Assembly: GCF_020616515.1 (NCBI RefSeq)
Contig: NZ_CP085135.1
Coordinates: 4,588,001 to 4,652,000 of the forward strand
DNA: 64,000 nucleotides
DNA from: Mesorhizobium sp. PAMC28654
GTDB taxonomy: Bacteria > Pseudomonadota > Alphaproteobacteria > Rhizobiales > Rhizobiaceae
Direction: 5' to 3'
In this document: one piece after another, positions 17,696-25,433 of the stretch
Layout of the letters: the number at the start of each line of letters is the position of its first letter
Numbering within the stretch: the first letter of the stretch is position 1
Position numbers and translations under genes: made by a program
Notes under the pieces: model-generated
Database searches by the model: none
Seen by the model: only the letters and a program-made list of their open reading frames with translations
What the model was told of the DNA's origin: nothing

Positions 17696-18706
17696 ATGGC
17701 GAATGGACAGAGAATTCCGGCAAAGATGACGGCCATCGCGATCTCGGAACCTGGTGGTCCCCGGGTGCTGAAACCCGAAACCCGCGATGTGCCGCAGCCG
17801 GGCCCCGGTGAAATCCTGATCAGGGTGCGCGCCGCCGGCGTCAACCGGCCCGATGTGCAACAGCGCAAGGGTGCCTATCCGGCACCGCCCGGTGCGTCGG
17901 ACCTGCCGGGCCTCGAGGCGTCCGGTGAAGTGGCCGCCCTCGGCGACGACATATCGCGCTGGCGCATCGGCGACCGGGTCTGCGCGCTGACGCCTGGCGG
18001 CGGGTATGCCGAATACGTCAAGGTGCATGCCGGCAGCGTGCTGCCCCTGCCGGCTGGCTTTACCCACACCGAAGCCGCCGCGGTGCCGGAAAACTATTTC
18101 ACAGTCTGGCACAATGTGTTCGAGCGCGGCGGCCTGAAGCGCGGCGAGACCTTGCTTGTGCATGGCGGCTCGTCAGGCATCGGCACCACGGCCATCCAGC
18201 TTGCCGCCGCTTTCGGCGCCTATGTCATCACCACGGCCGGCACCAAGGAGAAATGTGACGCCTGCCTGAAGCTGGGAGCGGATCGAGCGATCAACTATCG
18301 CGAAGAGGATTTCGTCGCCGCCGTCAAGGATGCGACAGGAGGCAAGGGCGCCAATGTGATCCTCGACATGGTCGGCGGCGACTATGTGGCGCGAAACTAC
18401 GAGGCCGCGGCGGTCGAAGGCCGTATTGTCCAGATCGCCGTGCAGGGCGGGGCGGTGGCGAGCGCCGATTTCTCGAAGATCATGGTCAAGCGGCTTGTTC
18501 ACACCGGCTCGACGCTCAGGCCGCGCACCGTCGAGTTCAAGGCGGCCATTGCCGCCGCACTGGAGGCACAGGTGTGGCCGCTGCTCGGCACCCGCAAGGT
18601 TGCCCCGGTCATGGACATGATCTTCCCGCTCAGCGACGCCTGGCGGGCACATGAGCGGATGGAGGACGGCGAGCATATCGGCAAGATCGTGCTCGATGTC
18701 GGCTAG
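17696..18706 (+). CDS. NAD(P)H:quinone oxidoreductase (zinc-independent MDR family)
   Basis: This 336-aa medium-chain dehydrogenase/reductase has a GroES-like N-domain (VRAAGVNRPDVQQRKGAYP) and a Rossmann domain with the nucleotide motif VHGGSSGIGTTAIQLAA. The cysteine and histidine ligands of zinc-dependent ADHs are missing, as in quinone oxidoreductases of the QOR/PIG3 type. ATG 17696 is chosen over 17651, which adds an unconserved lead. The tag stop overlaps the left end of a repeat element. Confidence 0.9.
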   Translation: MANGQRIPAKMTAIAISEPGGPRVLKPETRDVPQPGPGEILIRVRAAGVNRPDVQQRKGAYPAPPGASDLPGLEASGEVAALGDDISRWRIGDRVCALTPGGGYAEYVKVHAGSVLPLPAGFTHTEAAAVPENYFTVWHNVFERGGLKRGETLLVHGGSSGIGTTAIQLAAAFGAYVITTAGTKEKCDACLKLGADRAINYREEDFVAAVKDATGGKGANVILDMVGGDYVARNYEAAAVEGRIVQIAVQGGAVASADFSKIMVKRLVHTGSTLRPRTVEFKAAIAAALEAQVWPLLGTRKVAPVMDMIFPLSDAWRAHERMEDGEHIGKIVLDVG

Positions 18707-18850
18707 GCCGCATCGATATTCAGGTGATGCCGGCCTGCAAATGGCTGATGCCTGCGCTTCCGGTGCTCACGTACGAAAGTACGCTCCGCTCCGGTTCTCG
18801 GTATCAACCATTTTCGACTCGGCCTGACCGGAATCTCGACACGTCCTAGG
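18703..18850. repeat. MITE-like element with terminal inverted repeats, copy 2
   Basis: This 148-bp copy is related to 10517-10659. It begins at CTAGG inside the stop of the oxidoreductase and ends at CCTAGG. GCGCTTCCGGTGCTCACGTA and TACGCTCCGCTCCGGTTCTC match copy 1 with few changes. Orientation relative to the upstream gene is the same as in copy 1. It has no open frame. Confidence 0.8.
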
Positions 18851-18890
18851 CAGCGCCGTGCGGGCCTGCTCACAAAGTGAACAAAGGCTT

Positions 18891-18929
18891 AATGCTGCAA
18901 TGCAGCATTTGCATCATTGCTATGCAAAA
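18891..18929. promoter_or_regulatory. Two adjoining dyads upstream of the DUF1127 gene
   Basis: AATGCTGCA and TGCAGCATT form a perfect 9-bp inverted repeat with a one-base centre (18891-18909). TTTGCAT and ATGCAAA form a second dyad immediately right of it. Both are about 75-110 bases before the 19003 start. T-rich and A-rich dyads of this sort are typical LysR-type regulator sites; the regulator is not identified. Confidence 0.5.
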
Positions 18930-19002
18930 TCAGCCATTCAACTCCGCATCGTTGACGCCTATTTGAGCATCACCGAAACGAACAACCATTTGGAGGACTA
19001 CC

Positions 19003-19143
19003 ATGAACCCGATCCGCGCTTTCCGTAACTGGCGTATGTACAACGAAACCGTTCGCGAACTGAACCGGCTGAACACCCGTCAGCTCAACGATCTCGGCAT
19101 CAATCGCGCCGACATCGAAAAGATCGCTCGCCGCGCCGTCTGA
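19003..19143 (+). CDS. DUF1127 small protein
   Basis: This is a 46-aa basic protein, MNPIRAFRNWRMYNETVREL followed by NRLNTRQLNDLGINRADIEK and IARRAV. The LxxLxxRxLxDLGIxRxDI pattern is diagnostic for DUF1127 (YjiS-like). Members in rhizobia and Brucella are small, highly expressed and in several cases bind RNA or affect phosphate and carbon metabolism. TTGGAGGAC precedes the ATG. It is monocistronic, with hairpins after its stop. Confidence 0.9.
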   Translation: MNPIRAFRNWRMYNETVRELNRLNTRQLNDLGINRADIEKIARRAV

Positions 19144-19216
19144 TTTCAAGAACGGCCTTCCGGGGCCGTGACCTAAGCCAGAGCCGCATGAGACGGGTTT
19201 CCCGTCGCCGGTTCCG

Positions 19217-19246
19217 AACCCGCTGGACCCTGTCCGGCGGGTTTTG
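19217..19246 (+). terminator. Terminator downstream of the DUF1127 gene
   Basis: AACCCGC (19217-19223) pairs with GCGGGTT (19237-19243), followed by TTTT interrupted by one G. A smaller ACGGCC/GGCCGT hairpin precedes it at 19152-19169. The remaining 19247-19582 has no supported gene and turns AT-rich before the LuxR-type gene. Confidence 0.65.
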
Positions 19247-19582
19247 TCGTTTCGGCCCTTGAGTGCGTCCGCCGACAACGGAAATGCGGGGCATACCGAG
19301 GCGGTTTTTGAGTGACGTATCGGTGTTCAGAAATATATCCGGCTAACAAACGATGTCTGTTGCGAGCGATCATGCGGCCGGGCAGGAAAATCGTCAGGCA
19401 AACAGGCTCGCTCCGTTGACTTAAGCCCCAAGGTTTCAATTTCTCAAGGCAGGTATTCAGATTGACGTTCGATCGAGTGTAAATTTATCGAATTTTTATG
19501 GACTAATGAATTCAGCTACATTAGCCTCTAATTGTAGTCGATCGTGAGTTTGATCGTTCCATGCGTTTGGCGGGACAAGTGC

Positions 19583-20710
19583 ATGATCCACCACAGCCTC
19601 AATGAAATCGCGGCCTTGATCGGGGTAATTTATGAAGCGGCCTATGATCGGAGCCGCTGGCAGAAGGTCGTGACGGATCTGGGCGATCTGTTCGACGGTT
19701 CGCGAACCTGCATATCGCGTTTCAGGCGGAACAGCGTCGATGCGGTGATGTCCGTTGCCGATCCGGACCTGCTCTCGCAGGAGACGATCGAAGCCCTTCT
19801 GCGGGATCCGATTTACGGTACTTCGAAGGCCGAGCCCGTCGGTGTGGCCTGTCGCCGGCCGTCGGCCGCCGATGAGGCGGCATTTCGCGAGCGTGAGATC
19901 TGGCTGAATTGTTTCAGGCCGCGCGACATGCATCACGGAATAGCCTGCAACCTCGCGAGCTCAAGCGACGCCTATTGGTTCGTCGACATACAGCGCGGCG
20001 CAAGGCAGCCTGCCTTCGAGGATGCGGATGTCGATCTGCTGCAGAAAATCGCGCCGCACATATTGCGCGCCGGCCAGATTGGCCGGAATTTCCAGGCGGG
20101 TTCCTTGCTCGCTTTATCGTTCTCGCATCTCCCCTTCGGGGTCGTCGTTGTCGATGGTCACCAGCGGATCGTGCAGATGAACGAGGCCGCCGAGACGATT
20201 CTGGCGCATCCCGGCAGCCTGCTTCGCGCGTCCGGCGACGAGATCCAGGCAGCCAATTTCAAGGACGCCCAGCCGCTCCGGAAACTCGTCGCGAATGCCT
20301 GCGCGGCATATGATGATCTCATGCCCGGCAAAGGCGGTACGCTCCTGCTTCGGGGCGATCGCGAGCAGCCCGACCGCCCGGAACTGCTGGCCTCCATCAC
20401 GCCGTTCGTTCATGCCCCGGCCTATGGCCTGGCGCCTGAACACTGCGCGATGATCATGCTTCGGGAAGTCTCATTCCAGGTGAGCGACGGCTTTGCCGAC
20501 CATATTCGTATCCTGTTCGAGCTGACGCCGGCGGAAGCCACGCTGGCCGCGGCTCTTGCCGCCGGATATTCCCTGAAGGACGCGGCGGCGAGTTCCGGCA
20601 TCACGGTCAAGACCAGCCGGACGTATCTCGAAAGGATATTCGCCAAGACGAGGACCCGCCAGCAAAGTCAGCTCGTCGCGCTGCTCAAGAGCACCGAGCC
20701 GTTTCGATGA
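19583..20710 (+). CDS. LuxR-type helix-turn-helix regulator with PAS-like core
   Basis: This is a 375-aa regulator. The C-terminus carries a LuxR/GerE-type HTH (FELTPAEATLAAALAAGYSL, then KDAAASSGITVKTSRTYLER). The middle (LPFGVVVVDGHQRIVQMNEA) looks like a PAS-type sensing module. The N-terminal 150 residues match no fold I can name. The ATG at 19583 follows GGGAC; an upstream ATG at 19544 is in frame. It is a lone gene, so signal and targets are unknown. Confidence 0.8.
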   Translation: MIHHSLNEIAALIGVIYEAAYDRSRWQKVVTDLGDLFDGSRTCISRFRRNSVDAVMSVADPDLLSQETIEALLRDPIYGTSKAEPVGVACRRPSAADEAAFREREIWLNCFRPRDMHHGIACNLASSSDAYWFVDIQRGARQPAFEDADVDLLQKIAPHILRAGQIGRNFQAGSLLALSFSHLPFGVVVVDGHQRIVQMNEAAETILAHPGSLLRASGDEIQAANFKDAQPLRKLVANACAAYDDLMPGKGGTLLLRGDREQPDRPELLASITPFVHAPAYGLAPEHCAMIMLREVSFQVSDGFADHIRILFELTPAEATLAAALAAGYSLKDAAASSGITVKTSRTYLERIFAKTRTRQQSQLVALLKSTEPFR

Positions 20711-20837
20711 GAACGGTGCGCGGCCAAGGGCGGATGAACCAGGCTTGCTGATCTCTCGGGGCGAGCCATTGCGCGTCTGCCAAAAGCGTTGCGAAACGGC
20801 TTGAGAGCGGTTATACAGACCGCGAATTTCCCATTTT

Positions 20838-20875
20838 GGTGGCCCTAAACCACCGCCCGCGCGGGAACGCGGGCG
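20838..20875 (+). promoter_or_regulatory. Tandem hairpins in the trcR leader
   Basis: GGTGG/CCACC (20838-20854) abuts a perfect 8-bp stem CGCCCGCG/CGCGGGCG with loop CGGGAA (20854-20875). The ribosome site AGAAGG follows 6 bases later. No T-run follows, so this looks like a leader structure more than a terminator. Confidence 0.5.
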
Positions 20876-20894
20876 AACGAGAAGGATTTTTAAA

Positions 20895-21590
20895 ATGGCC
20901 AATACGCTGTTGATGCCCAAGGCGACCGCCGTCTGGCTGGTCGACAACACCGCGCTTTCCTTCGAGCAGATCGCGCAGTTCTGCGGGTTGCATCCGCTCG
21001 AAGTCAAGGCGATCGCCGACGGCGAATCGGCCCAGGGCATCAAGGGCATGGACCCGATCATGACCGGCCAGTTGACCCGTGACGAGATCGCGCGCGCCGA
21101 GAAAGACGCCAATCAGCGGCTGAAGCTGTCCGAACCCAAGGTGCGGGTGCCGGAATCCAAGCGCAAGGGTCCGCGCTACACGCCGCTGTCGAAGCGTCAG
21201 GACCGTCCCAACGCCATCCTCTGGCTGGTGCGCAACCATCCCGAACTCAAGGATGCGCAGATTTCGCGCCTCGTCGGCACCACCAAGTCGACGATCGAGC
21301 AGATCCGCGACCGCAAGCACTGGAACTCGGCCAATTTGCAGCCGATGGACCCGGTGACGCTGGGCCTTGCTTCACAGATCGACCTCGACATGGAAGTCAA
21401 CCGCGCCTCGCGTGGTCGCGAGCAGGCGCAGCCGGTCGGCGACACGCTGCTGCCGGCGGCATTGACCGAACGTCTGGTGCCAACGCCGGAGAAGCCGAAG
21501 GACGAGGATGCTGAGCTCGACGCCAACGCCGTCTTCGCCAAGCTGTCGGCGCTGAAGTCCAAGAACACGGACGCCGACGACGACGAATGA
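20895..21590 (+). CDS. trcR: Cell cycle transcriptional regulator TrcR (DUF1013)
   Basis: This 231-aa protein is of the alphaproteobacterial DUF1013 family. The N-terminal half has TAVWLVDNTALSFEQIAQFC and the HTH-like ALSFEQIAQFCGLHPLEVKA. The middle has RPNAILWLVRNHPELKDAQI, a second HTH (ISRLVGTTKSTIEQIRDRKH) and a variable acidic tail. In Caulobacter-type bacteria the protein has been placed in the cell-cycle regulon and interacts with RNA polymerase. AGAAGGATTTTTAAA precedes the ATG. A strong terminator follows. Confidence 0.88.
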   Translation: MANTLLMPKATAVWLVDNTALSFEQIAQFCGLHPLEVKAIADGESAQGIKGMDPIMTGQLTRDEIARAEKDANQRLKLSEPKVRVPESKRKGPRYTPLSKRQDRPNAILWLVRNHPELKDAQISRLVGTTKSTIEQIRDRKHWNSANLQPMDPVTLGLASQIDLDMEVNRASRGREQAQPVGDTLLPAALTERLVPTPEKPKDEDAELDANAVFAKLSALKSKNTDADDDE

Positions 21591-21625
21591 GAAAAGATCG
21601 GCTCTGGGCCGATCCATTGATCTTC

Positions 21626-21656
21626 AAAAAAGCCCGCTTCGCGCGGGCTTTTTATT
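21626..21656 (+). terminator. Bidirectional terminator after trcR
   Basis: AAAAAAGCCCGC, loop TTC, GCGGGCTTTTTATT. It lies between convergent genes, so it can serve trcR and the WYL regulator. Confidence 0.92.
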
Positions 21657-21674
21657 GTCATGCTCGCACAGCTA

Positions 21675-22394
21675 TCAGGTTCGCGCCGCGCGGTCCGGCG
21701 CCATGCCGTAGTCCTCGCTGCGCTCCACCGCCCGGTAGAAGTCGGCCAGCTGCTTGCCGCGCTCCGGCTTGAAGATGCGGCCGGCGATGATGACCGAGGC
21801 GATGCGGTCGATGCGGAAGGCGCGGAAATCATCGCGCATCTCGCACCAGGCGACCAGCGTCCAAACCTTGCCCCAGAACCACAGGCCGAGCGGACGGATA
21901 TCGCGCGCGGTGCCGCGGCCGGCCTCGTCGCAATAGTCGATGGTCAGCACCTGGCGTTTCTCCACGGCGCGCTCGATCAAGTCGATCGCTTCGCGAGCAG
22001 CGTCGCTCACCACCCACATCGGCGTGTGGATTTCGGTGCGGGCGATGCGGTCCTTCTCGGCGTCTGGCAGTACGGCGCCGATCTTCACCAGCGCCTCGTC
22101 GGCCGCCCTCGCCATGGCGGCGCCGCCAAACGCACGCACCATGCGGGCACCGGCGACCAGCGCGACGATCTCGTCACGCGTGAACATCAGCGGCGGAAGG
22201 TCGAAACCCTCCCTCATCATGTAGCCAACGCCGGCCTCGCCGTCGATCGGCACCCCCGTCGACTGCAGGTCGGCTATGTCGCGGTAGATCGTTCGCTCGG
22301 AAACCTCGAGCCACGTGCCCAGCTTCTGGGCGGTGACCAGACGACCACCGCGTAAATGCTGCACGATTTGAAAGAGCCTGTCGGCACGGCGCAT
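21675..22394 (-). CDS. YafY-type HTH/WYL-domain transcriptional regulator
   Basis: This 239-aa regulator has an N-terminal HTH_11 winged helix (RRADRLFQIVQHLRGGRLVT, then WLEVSERTIYRDIADLQSTG). A WYL ligand-binding domain follows (LTIDYCDEAGRGTARDIRPL, then LWFWGKVWTLVAWCEMRDDF). ATG 22394 has GAGGGA upstream. It follows the VOC and DJ-1 genes on the same strand. Regulators of this type are often encoded with VOC genes, and two matching operators lie upstream of them. It is probably a repressor released by a reactive small molecule. Confidence 0.88.
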   Translation of the reverse strand: MRRADRLFQIVQHLRGGRLVTAQKLGTWLEVSERTIYRDIADLQSTGVPIDGEAGVGYMMREGFDLPPLMFTRDEIVALVAGARMVRAFGGAAMARAADEALVKIGAVLPDAEKDRIARTEIHTPMWVVSDAAREAIDLIERAVEKRQVLTIDYCDEAGRGTARDIRPLGLWFWGKVWTLVAWCEMRDDFRAFRIDRIASVIIAGRIFKPERGKQLADFYRAVERSEDYGMAPDRAART

Positions 22395-22418
22395 CGTATC
22401 GTCCCTCGGCGTTGCTTC

Positions 22419-22468
22419 CATGCATGTCATCGCCCAAAACCGATTTCCACTTTTAGGCGGCGTGCATT
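22419..22468. repeat. REP-like palindrome, copy C
   Basis: CATGCATGTCATCGCCCAAA pairs imperfectly with TTTTAGGCGGCGTGCATTA. The right end overlaps the TAA (22467-22469) of the minus-strand gene that follows. It lies within a same-strand gene series, between that gene and the WYL regulator. Confidence 0.82.
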
Positions 22469-22877
22469 ATGGTTTCAGTCCTTCGCGCTTGCGCTGCGCG
22501 GCAACAAATGCCGTGCCAAAGGACAGTTTCTTCGTCGTCGGCGTCTTCGTGTCGAGCACGCGCCAGAATGGCGCGATGTCGTTCAGCGTCATGCCTCGTT
22601 CGAGATCCTCATTGGCGGCCTCGGCGACGGTGCGCAGATGATAGCCTATGGTGACCGGGCATGTCACTTCGGCGCCGTGCTCAATGGCGAGCGCGGTGCG
22701 CAGGGCGCGAACATCCATGTCCACGCCGTTGGGGATTGTGCGGATGAAATCATCCACCTGCCGGGCCGTCGGCACCAGCATTGGCTGATCCTCGATGACG
22801 TCGGCGAACGTACGCGGCGACGGCTTGACGCCGTTGATGCCCGGTGTGTTCAGCCTGTCGTTCCAGCTTTTCACCAT
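22467..22877 (-). CDS. Conserved protein of unknown function
   Basis: This is a 136-aa soluble protein I cannot assign. Recognisable stretches are QPMLVPTARQVDDFIRTIPN, then GVDMDVRALRTALAIEHGAE and VTCPVTIGYHLRTVAEAANE. One cysteine, in TCPVT, lies near residue 93. It starts 18 bases after the VOC gene and precedes the WYL regulator, so it is part of that operon. GAGGACC lies upstream of the ATG. Confidence 0.75.
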   Translation of the reverse strand: MVKSWNDRLNTPGINGVKPSPRTFADVIEDQPMLVPTARQVDDFIRTIPNGVDMDVRALRTALAIEHGAEVTCPVTIGYHLRTVAEAANEDLERGMTLNDIAPFWRVLDTKTPTTKKLSFGTAFVAAQRKREGLKP

Positions 22878-22895
22878 CAGGCGGTCCTCATCACC

Positions 22896-23261
22896 TCAAA
22901 CGAAAAGGCTGAAACTGTTGCCGTCCGGGTCGAGACAATAGGCGAATGTGCCGACCGGAATGGAGATGGCCGGAGAAACGACCTGGCCGCCATTCTGTTT
23001 CACCCGCTCCATGGCATCCTCGATGGGCGCCGCGACCGACAGGTGAATGGTTGGACCGGTTCCAGGCGCCGCCGGCCTGCCGGGATAGACATGCCCGGAT
23101 GCCATTCGGTCCTGCGCCGCGAACATTGCAATCGGGTTCGGGCCGCTTTCCTCAAGCGTCAAATCGTTCTCAAGCACGGCGGCGTAGAAGGCGCGTGACC
23201 GATCCATGTCGGTGACAGGGATCTCGAACCAAGCAGAGGCTTTTGAAGGTATGACGGCCAT
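22896..23261 (-). CDS. VOC (glyoxalase-like) family protein
   Basis: This 121-aa vicinal-oxygen-chelate protein has AWFEIPVTDMDRSRAFYAAV at the start, MASGHVYPG centrally and TFAYCLDPDGNSFSLFV at the end, the usual paired beta-alpha-beta-beta-beta layout. GGGAGCGAAAAA precedes the ATG. A perfect 10-bp-arm palindrome lies 37 bases upstream. This type is generally linked to resistance or detoxification, but the substrate is not evident. Confidence 0.87.
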   Translation of the reverse strand: MAVIPSKASAWFEIPVTDMDRSRAFYAAVLENDLTLEESGPNPIAMFAAQDRMASGHVYPGRPAAPGTGPTIHLSVAAPIEDAMERVKQNGGQVVSPAISIPVGTFAYCLDPDGNSFSLFV

Positions 23262-23298
23262 TTTTTCGCTCCCGTTATGACTGCACTATCGCATGCCG

Positions 23299-23322
23299 CT
23301 CCTGACAGCATTCTGTCAGGAG
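23299..23322. promoter_or_regulatory. Candidate WYL-regulator operator 1
   Basis: CTCCTGACAG (23299-23308), spacer CATT, CTGTCAGGAG (23313-23322): a perfect 10-bp inverted repeat. It lies 37 bases upstream of the VOC start and overlaps the stop of the DJ-1 gene. A near-identical copy is at 24190-24215. Confidence 0.75.
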
Positions 23323-23906
23323 GCTTCGGCATATTCCTTGGCGAACATCGTACGCATCTGGGCGAGATCACCGCTCCGTTCCGGGTAGAGCGCTTTCAGG
23401 AAAGCAAGGGCGAACGTGCCGGGCGCCGAACCCGGCGCTGAAACGATCGTGCCGTCCGCAACGGCATGCGGCACGTCCTGATAGTTTGCGGCACCCGGAT
23501 AGCCGGGTTGCTTTTCGTTGATCCAGTCGCGGCCGTTGCTGGTGTGGCTGGCCCGGTCGAACAGGCCGGCACGGGCGAGCGCCAGCGTTCCGGCACAGAT
23601 GCCGCCGACCACGCCACCGCGCTGCCCGACGGCCGTGAGTAAGTCATTGGTATCAGGAGGCGTCTTGCCGAACCATTGCTCGGAGCCGATCACCGCGACG
23701 GCGTGGAGATCGGCATTGTCGTCGACATTGGCCGAGCGTTCGGGCGTGAGCCGAAAACCGCTGATCCCGCTCACCGGCTTGCCGTCCGGCGTCAGCGACA
23801 CGGTGCGTGCACCGAACCATTCGACCGCCGAGGCTGCCAGCAGCCCATATTCCCAGTCGGCGAAGCCTTCGATGAAAAGGATGCCGATTTTCTTCTGTTC
23901 TGGCAT
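23316..23906 (-). CDS. DJ-1/PfpI family protein
   Basis: This 196-aa class-I glutamine amidotransferase-like protein has KIGILFIEGFADWEYGLLAA at the N-terminus with the acidic residue usual for the family. The nucleophile elbow GGICAGTLALARAGLF contains the catalytic-type Cys. ASHTSNGRDWINEK follows, with His in place for the dyad. Length and motifs resemble PfpI-like chaperone/deglycase proteins. It starts 73 bases after the small gene at 23980, so both may come from the same promoter. Confidence 0.88.
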   Translation of the reverse strand: MPEQKKIGILFIEGFADWEYGLLAASAVEWFGARTVSLTPDGKPVSGISGFRLTPERSANVDDNADLHAVAVIGSEQWFGKTPPDTNDLLTAVGQRGGVVGGICAGTLALARAGLFDRASHTSNGRDWINEKQPGYPGAANYQDVPHAVADGTIVSAPGSAPGTFALAFLKALYPERSGDLAQMRTMFAKEYAEAS

Positions 23907-23979
23907 GAGCTCGCTCCACCGGACCTATTATCTGGGTGCCGTCGCGCCCACATCCAACCGTGATGTCGGAAAATTCGTC

Positions 23980-24147
23980 TCAGTTGCCGCGCATGCGGCG
24001 TTCGGCATACATGTACGGCCAGCCGATGTCCTTGCGGATATCCGGCGGCAGCGCGTTCAGGAATCGCTGGGTGCGGATCTCGTTGCGTATCGTGCGTATC
24101 TTGCCGACATAATGCTGCATGTCGCGCAGAATGGTAAAACCGGGCAT
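23980..24147 (-). CDS. Small DUF1127-like protein
   Basis: This is a 55-aa protein, MPGFTILRDMQHYVGKIRTI then RNEIRTQRFLNALPPDIRKD and IGWPYMYAERRMRGN. The segment FLNALPPDIRKDIGWP matches the end of DUF1127-like proteins, where a leucine-rich helix is followed by DIGWP. GAGAGGAGTCAAATC is an excellent ribosome site. It is the first gene behind operator 2 and leads into the DJ-1 gene. Confidence 0.8.
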   Translation of the reverse strand: MPGFTILRDMQHYVGKIRTIRNEIRTQRFLNALPPDIRKDIGWPYMYAERRMRGN

Positions 24148-24189
24148 GATTTGACTCCTCTCTCTTTGATGGAGGCATCATCGCACACC

Positions 24190-24215
24190 CCTCCTGACAG
24201 CAGTCTGTCAGGAGG
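24190..24215. promoter_or_regulatory. Candidate WYL-regulator operator 2
   Basis: CCTCCTGACAG, spacer CAGT, CTGTCAGGAGG: a perfect 11-bp inverted repeat, 42 bases upstream of the 24147 start. The flanks (ATCGCA left, GCTT right) are also shared with operator 1. Confidence 0.75.
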
Positions 24216-24379
24216 CTTGGAGGCCAGGCGGGTTGTCGAATGCCCCTGCCTGTCAAGGGCGCCAGCGTTCAGCCTGCGGCGACGGACCGTCGGGTTTTGG
24301 GCTCTTCGGGGATGGGCCGAGCGTCCCGATATGAGGAACAACAATTCTCGTAGATTTCCTCGAGATCAGGGAGACGACC

Positions 24380-25333
24380 ATGAGCCTGCAATTGACTGGA
24401 ATCCATCATCTGACGGCGATCACCGCCAATGCCGCTGGAAACCTGCATTTCTACAGGAACATACTGGGCTTGCGCCTGGTCAAGAAGACCGTGAACCAGG
24501 ACGATACGTCAGCCTATCATCTGTTCTATGCCGACGGGGAAGCGACGCCGGGTACCGACATGACCTTCTTCGACTGGCCTGTCGGACCGGAGCGGCGCGG
24601 TACCCACAGCATCGTCCGGACGAGCCTGCGGGTGGCCAGCCGCGAAAGCCTTGGCTGGTGGAAAGAGCGCCTGACCGGCGAGGGCATTGTGTCAGGAGCG
24701 GTCAGCGACATCGGCGGCTATCCTTCGCTGGATTTCGAAGATCCGGAGGGACAGCGCCTGCGTCTTGTCAGCGATGACGGCAAGGGTGACAGCCACGCGT
24801 GGGCCGGGAGCCCGGTTCCCGTAGAGCACCAGATACGTGGGCTCGGCCCGATCGTCATCAGCGTTCCCGACATCACCAACACCGAGGCGGTGGTGACTGA
24901 TGTGATGAACATGCGCAAGGCGCGGGAATATGCCTCGCCGGACGGCAAGGGCCATGTTCATGTCTTCGAAATGGGTGATGGCGGTCCGGCGGCGGAACTT
25001 CATGTCGCGGTGCAGCCGGGTCTGGCTCCAGCACGGCAAGGCGCCGGTGCCGTGCATCACGTTGCCTTCAGGGCGCCAGACGAGAAAACGTTGCATCAGT
25101 GGACGGCCCGCCTAGCCGAATTCCGGCTGCCGTCAAGCGGCGAGGTCGAGCGCTACTATTTCCGCTCGCTCTATTTCCGCGAGCCGAACGGGATATTGTT
25201 CGAGATCGCCACCGACGGACCTGGGTTCACGGCCGACGAGCCGCTGGAGACACTCGGCGAAAAGCTCGCGCTGCCGCCGTTCCTCGAACCGAGACGCGCT
25301 TCGATCGAGGCCGGCCTCAAGCCGCTGAAATAG
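24380..25333 (+). CDS. Ring-cleaving dioxygenase of the VOC superfamily (MhqO-like)
   Basis: This is a 317-aa two-module VOC protein. Module one starts LTGIHHLTAITANAAGNLHF and contains YHLFYADGEATPGTDMTFFD. Module two contains GAVHHVAFRAPDEKTLHQW and RSLYFREPNGILFEIATDGP. The His, His and Glu pattern fits an Fe(II) or Mn(II) extradiol-type site as in hydroquinone dioxygenases. AGGGAGACGACC precedes ATG 24380. It is divergent from the WYL/VOC/DJ-1 cluster and may share its operator. Confidence 0.87.
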   Translation: MSLQLTGIHHLTAITANAAGNLHFYRNILGLRLVKKTVNQDDTSAYHLFYADGEATPGTDMTFFDWPVGPERRGTHSIVRTSLRVASRESLGWWKERLTGEGIVSGAVSDIGGYPSLDFEDPEGQRLRLVSDDGKGDSHAWAGSPVPVEHQIRGLGPIVISVPDITNTEAVVTDVMNMRKAREYASPDGKGHVHVFEMGDGGPAAELHVAVQPGLAPARQGAGAVHHVAFRAPDEKTLHQWTARLAEFRLPSSGEVERYYFRSLYFREPNGILFEIATDGPGFTADEPLETLGEKLALPPFLEPRRASIEAGLKPLK

Positions 25334-25433
25334 CAGCGCATTCCTGGGGAGAGCGCGAGGAGTGCTTTGACAGCCGGCCGAGATACTGGTCAAAAGACGA
25401 CATGTCGAAATGCCTCGCGCCCGTTATTAGGTC

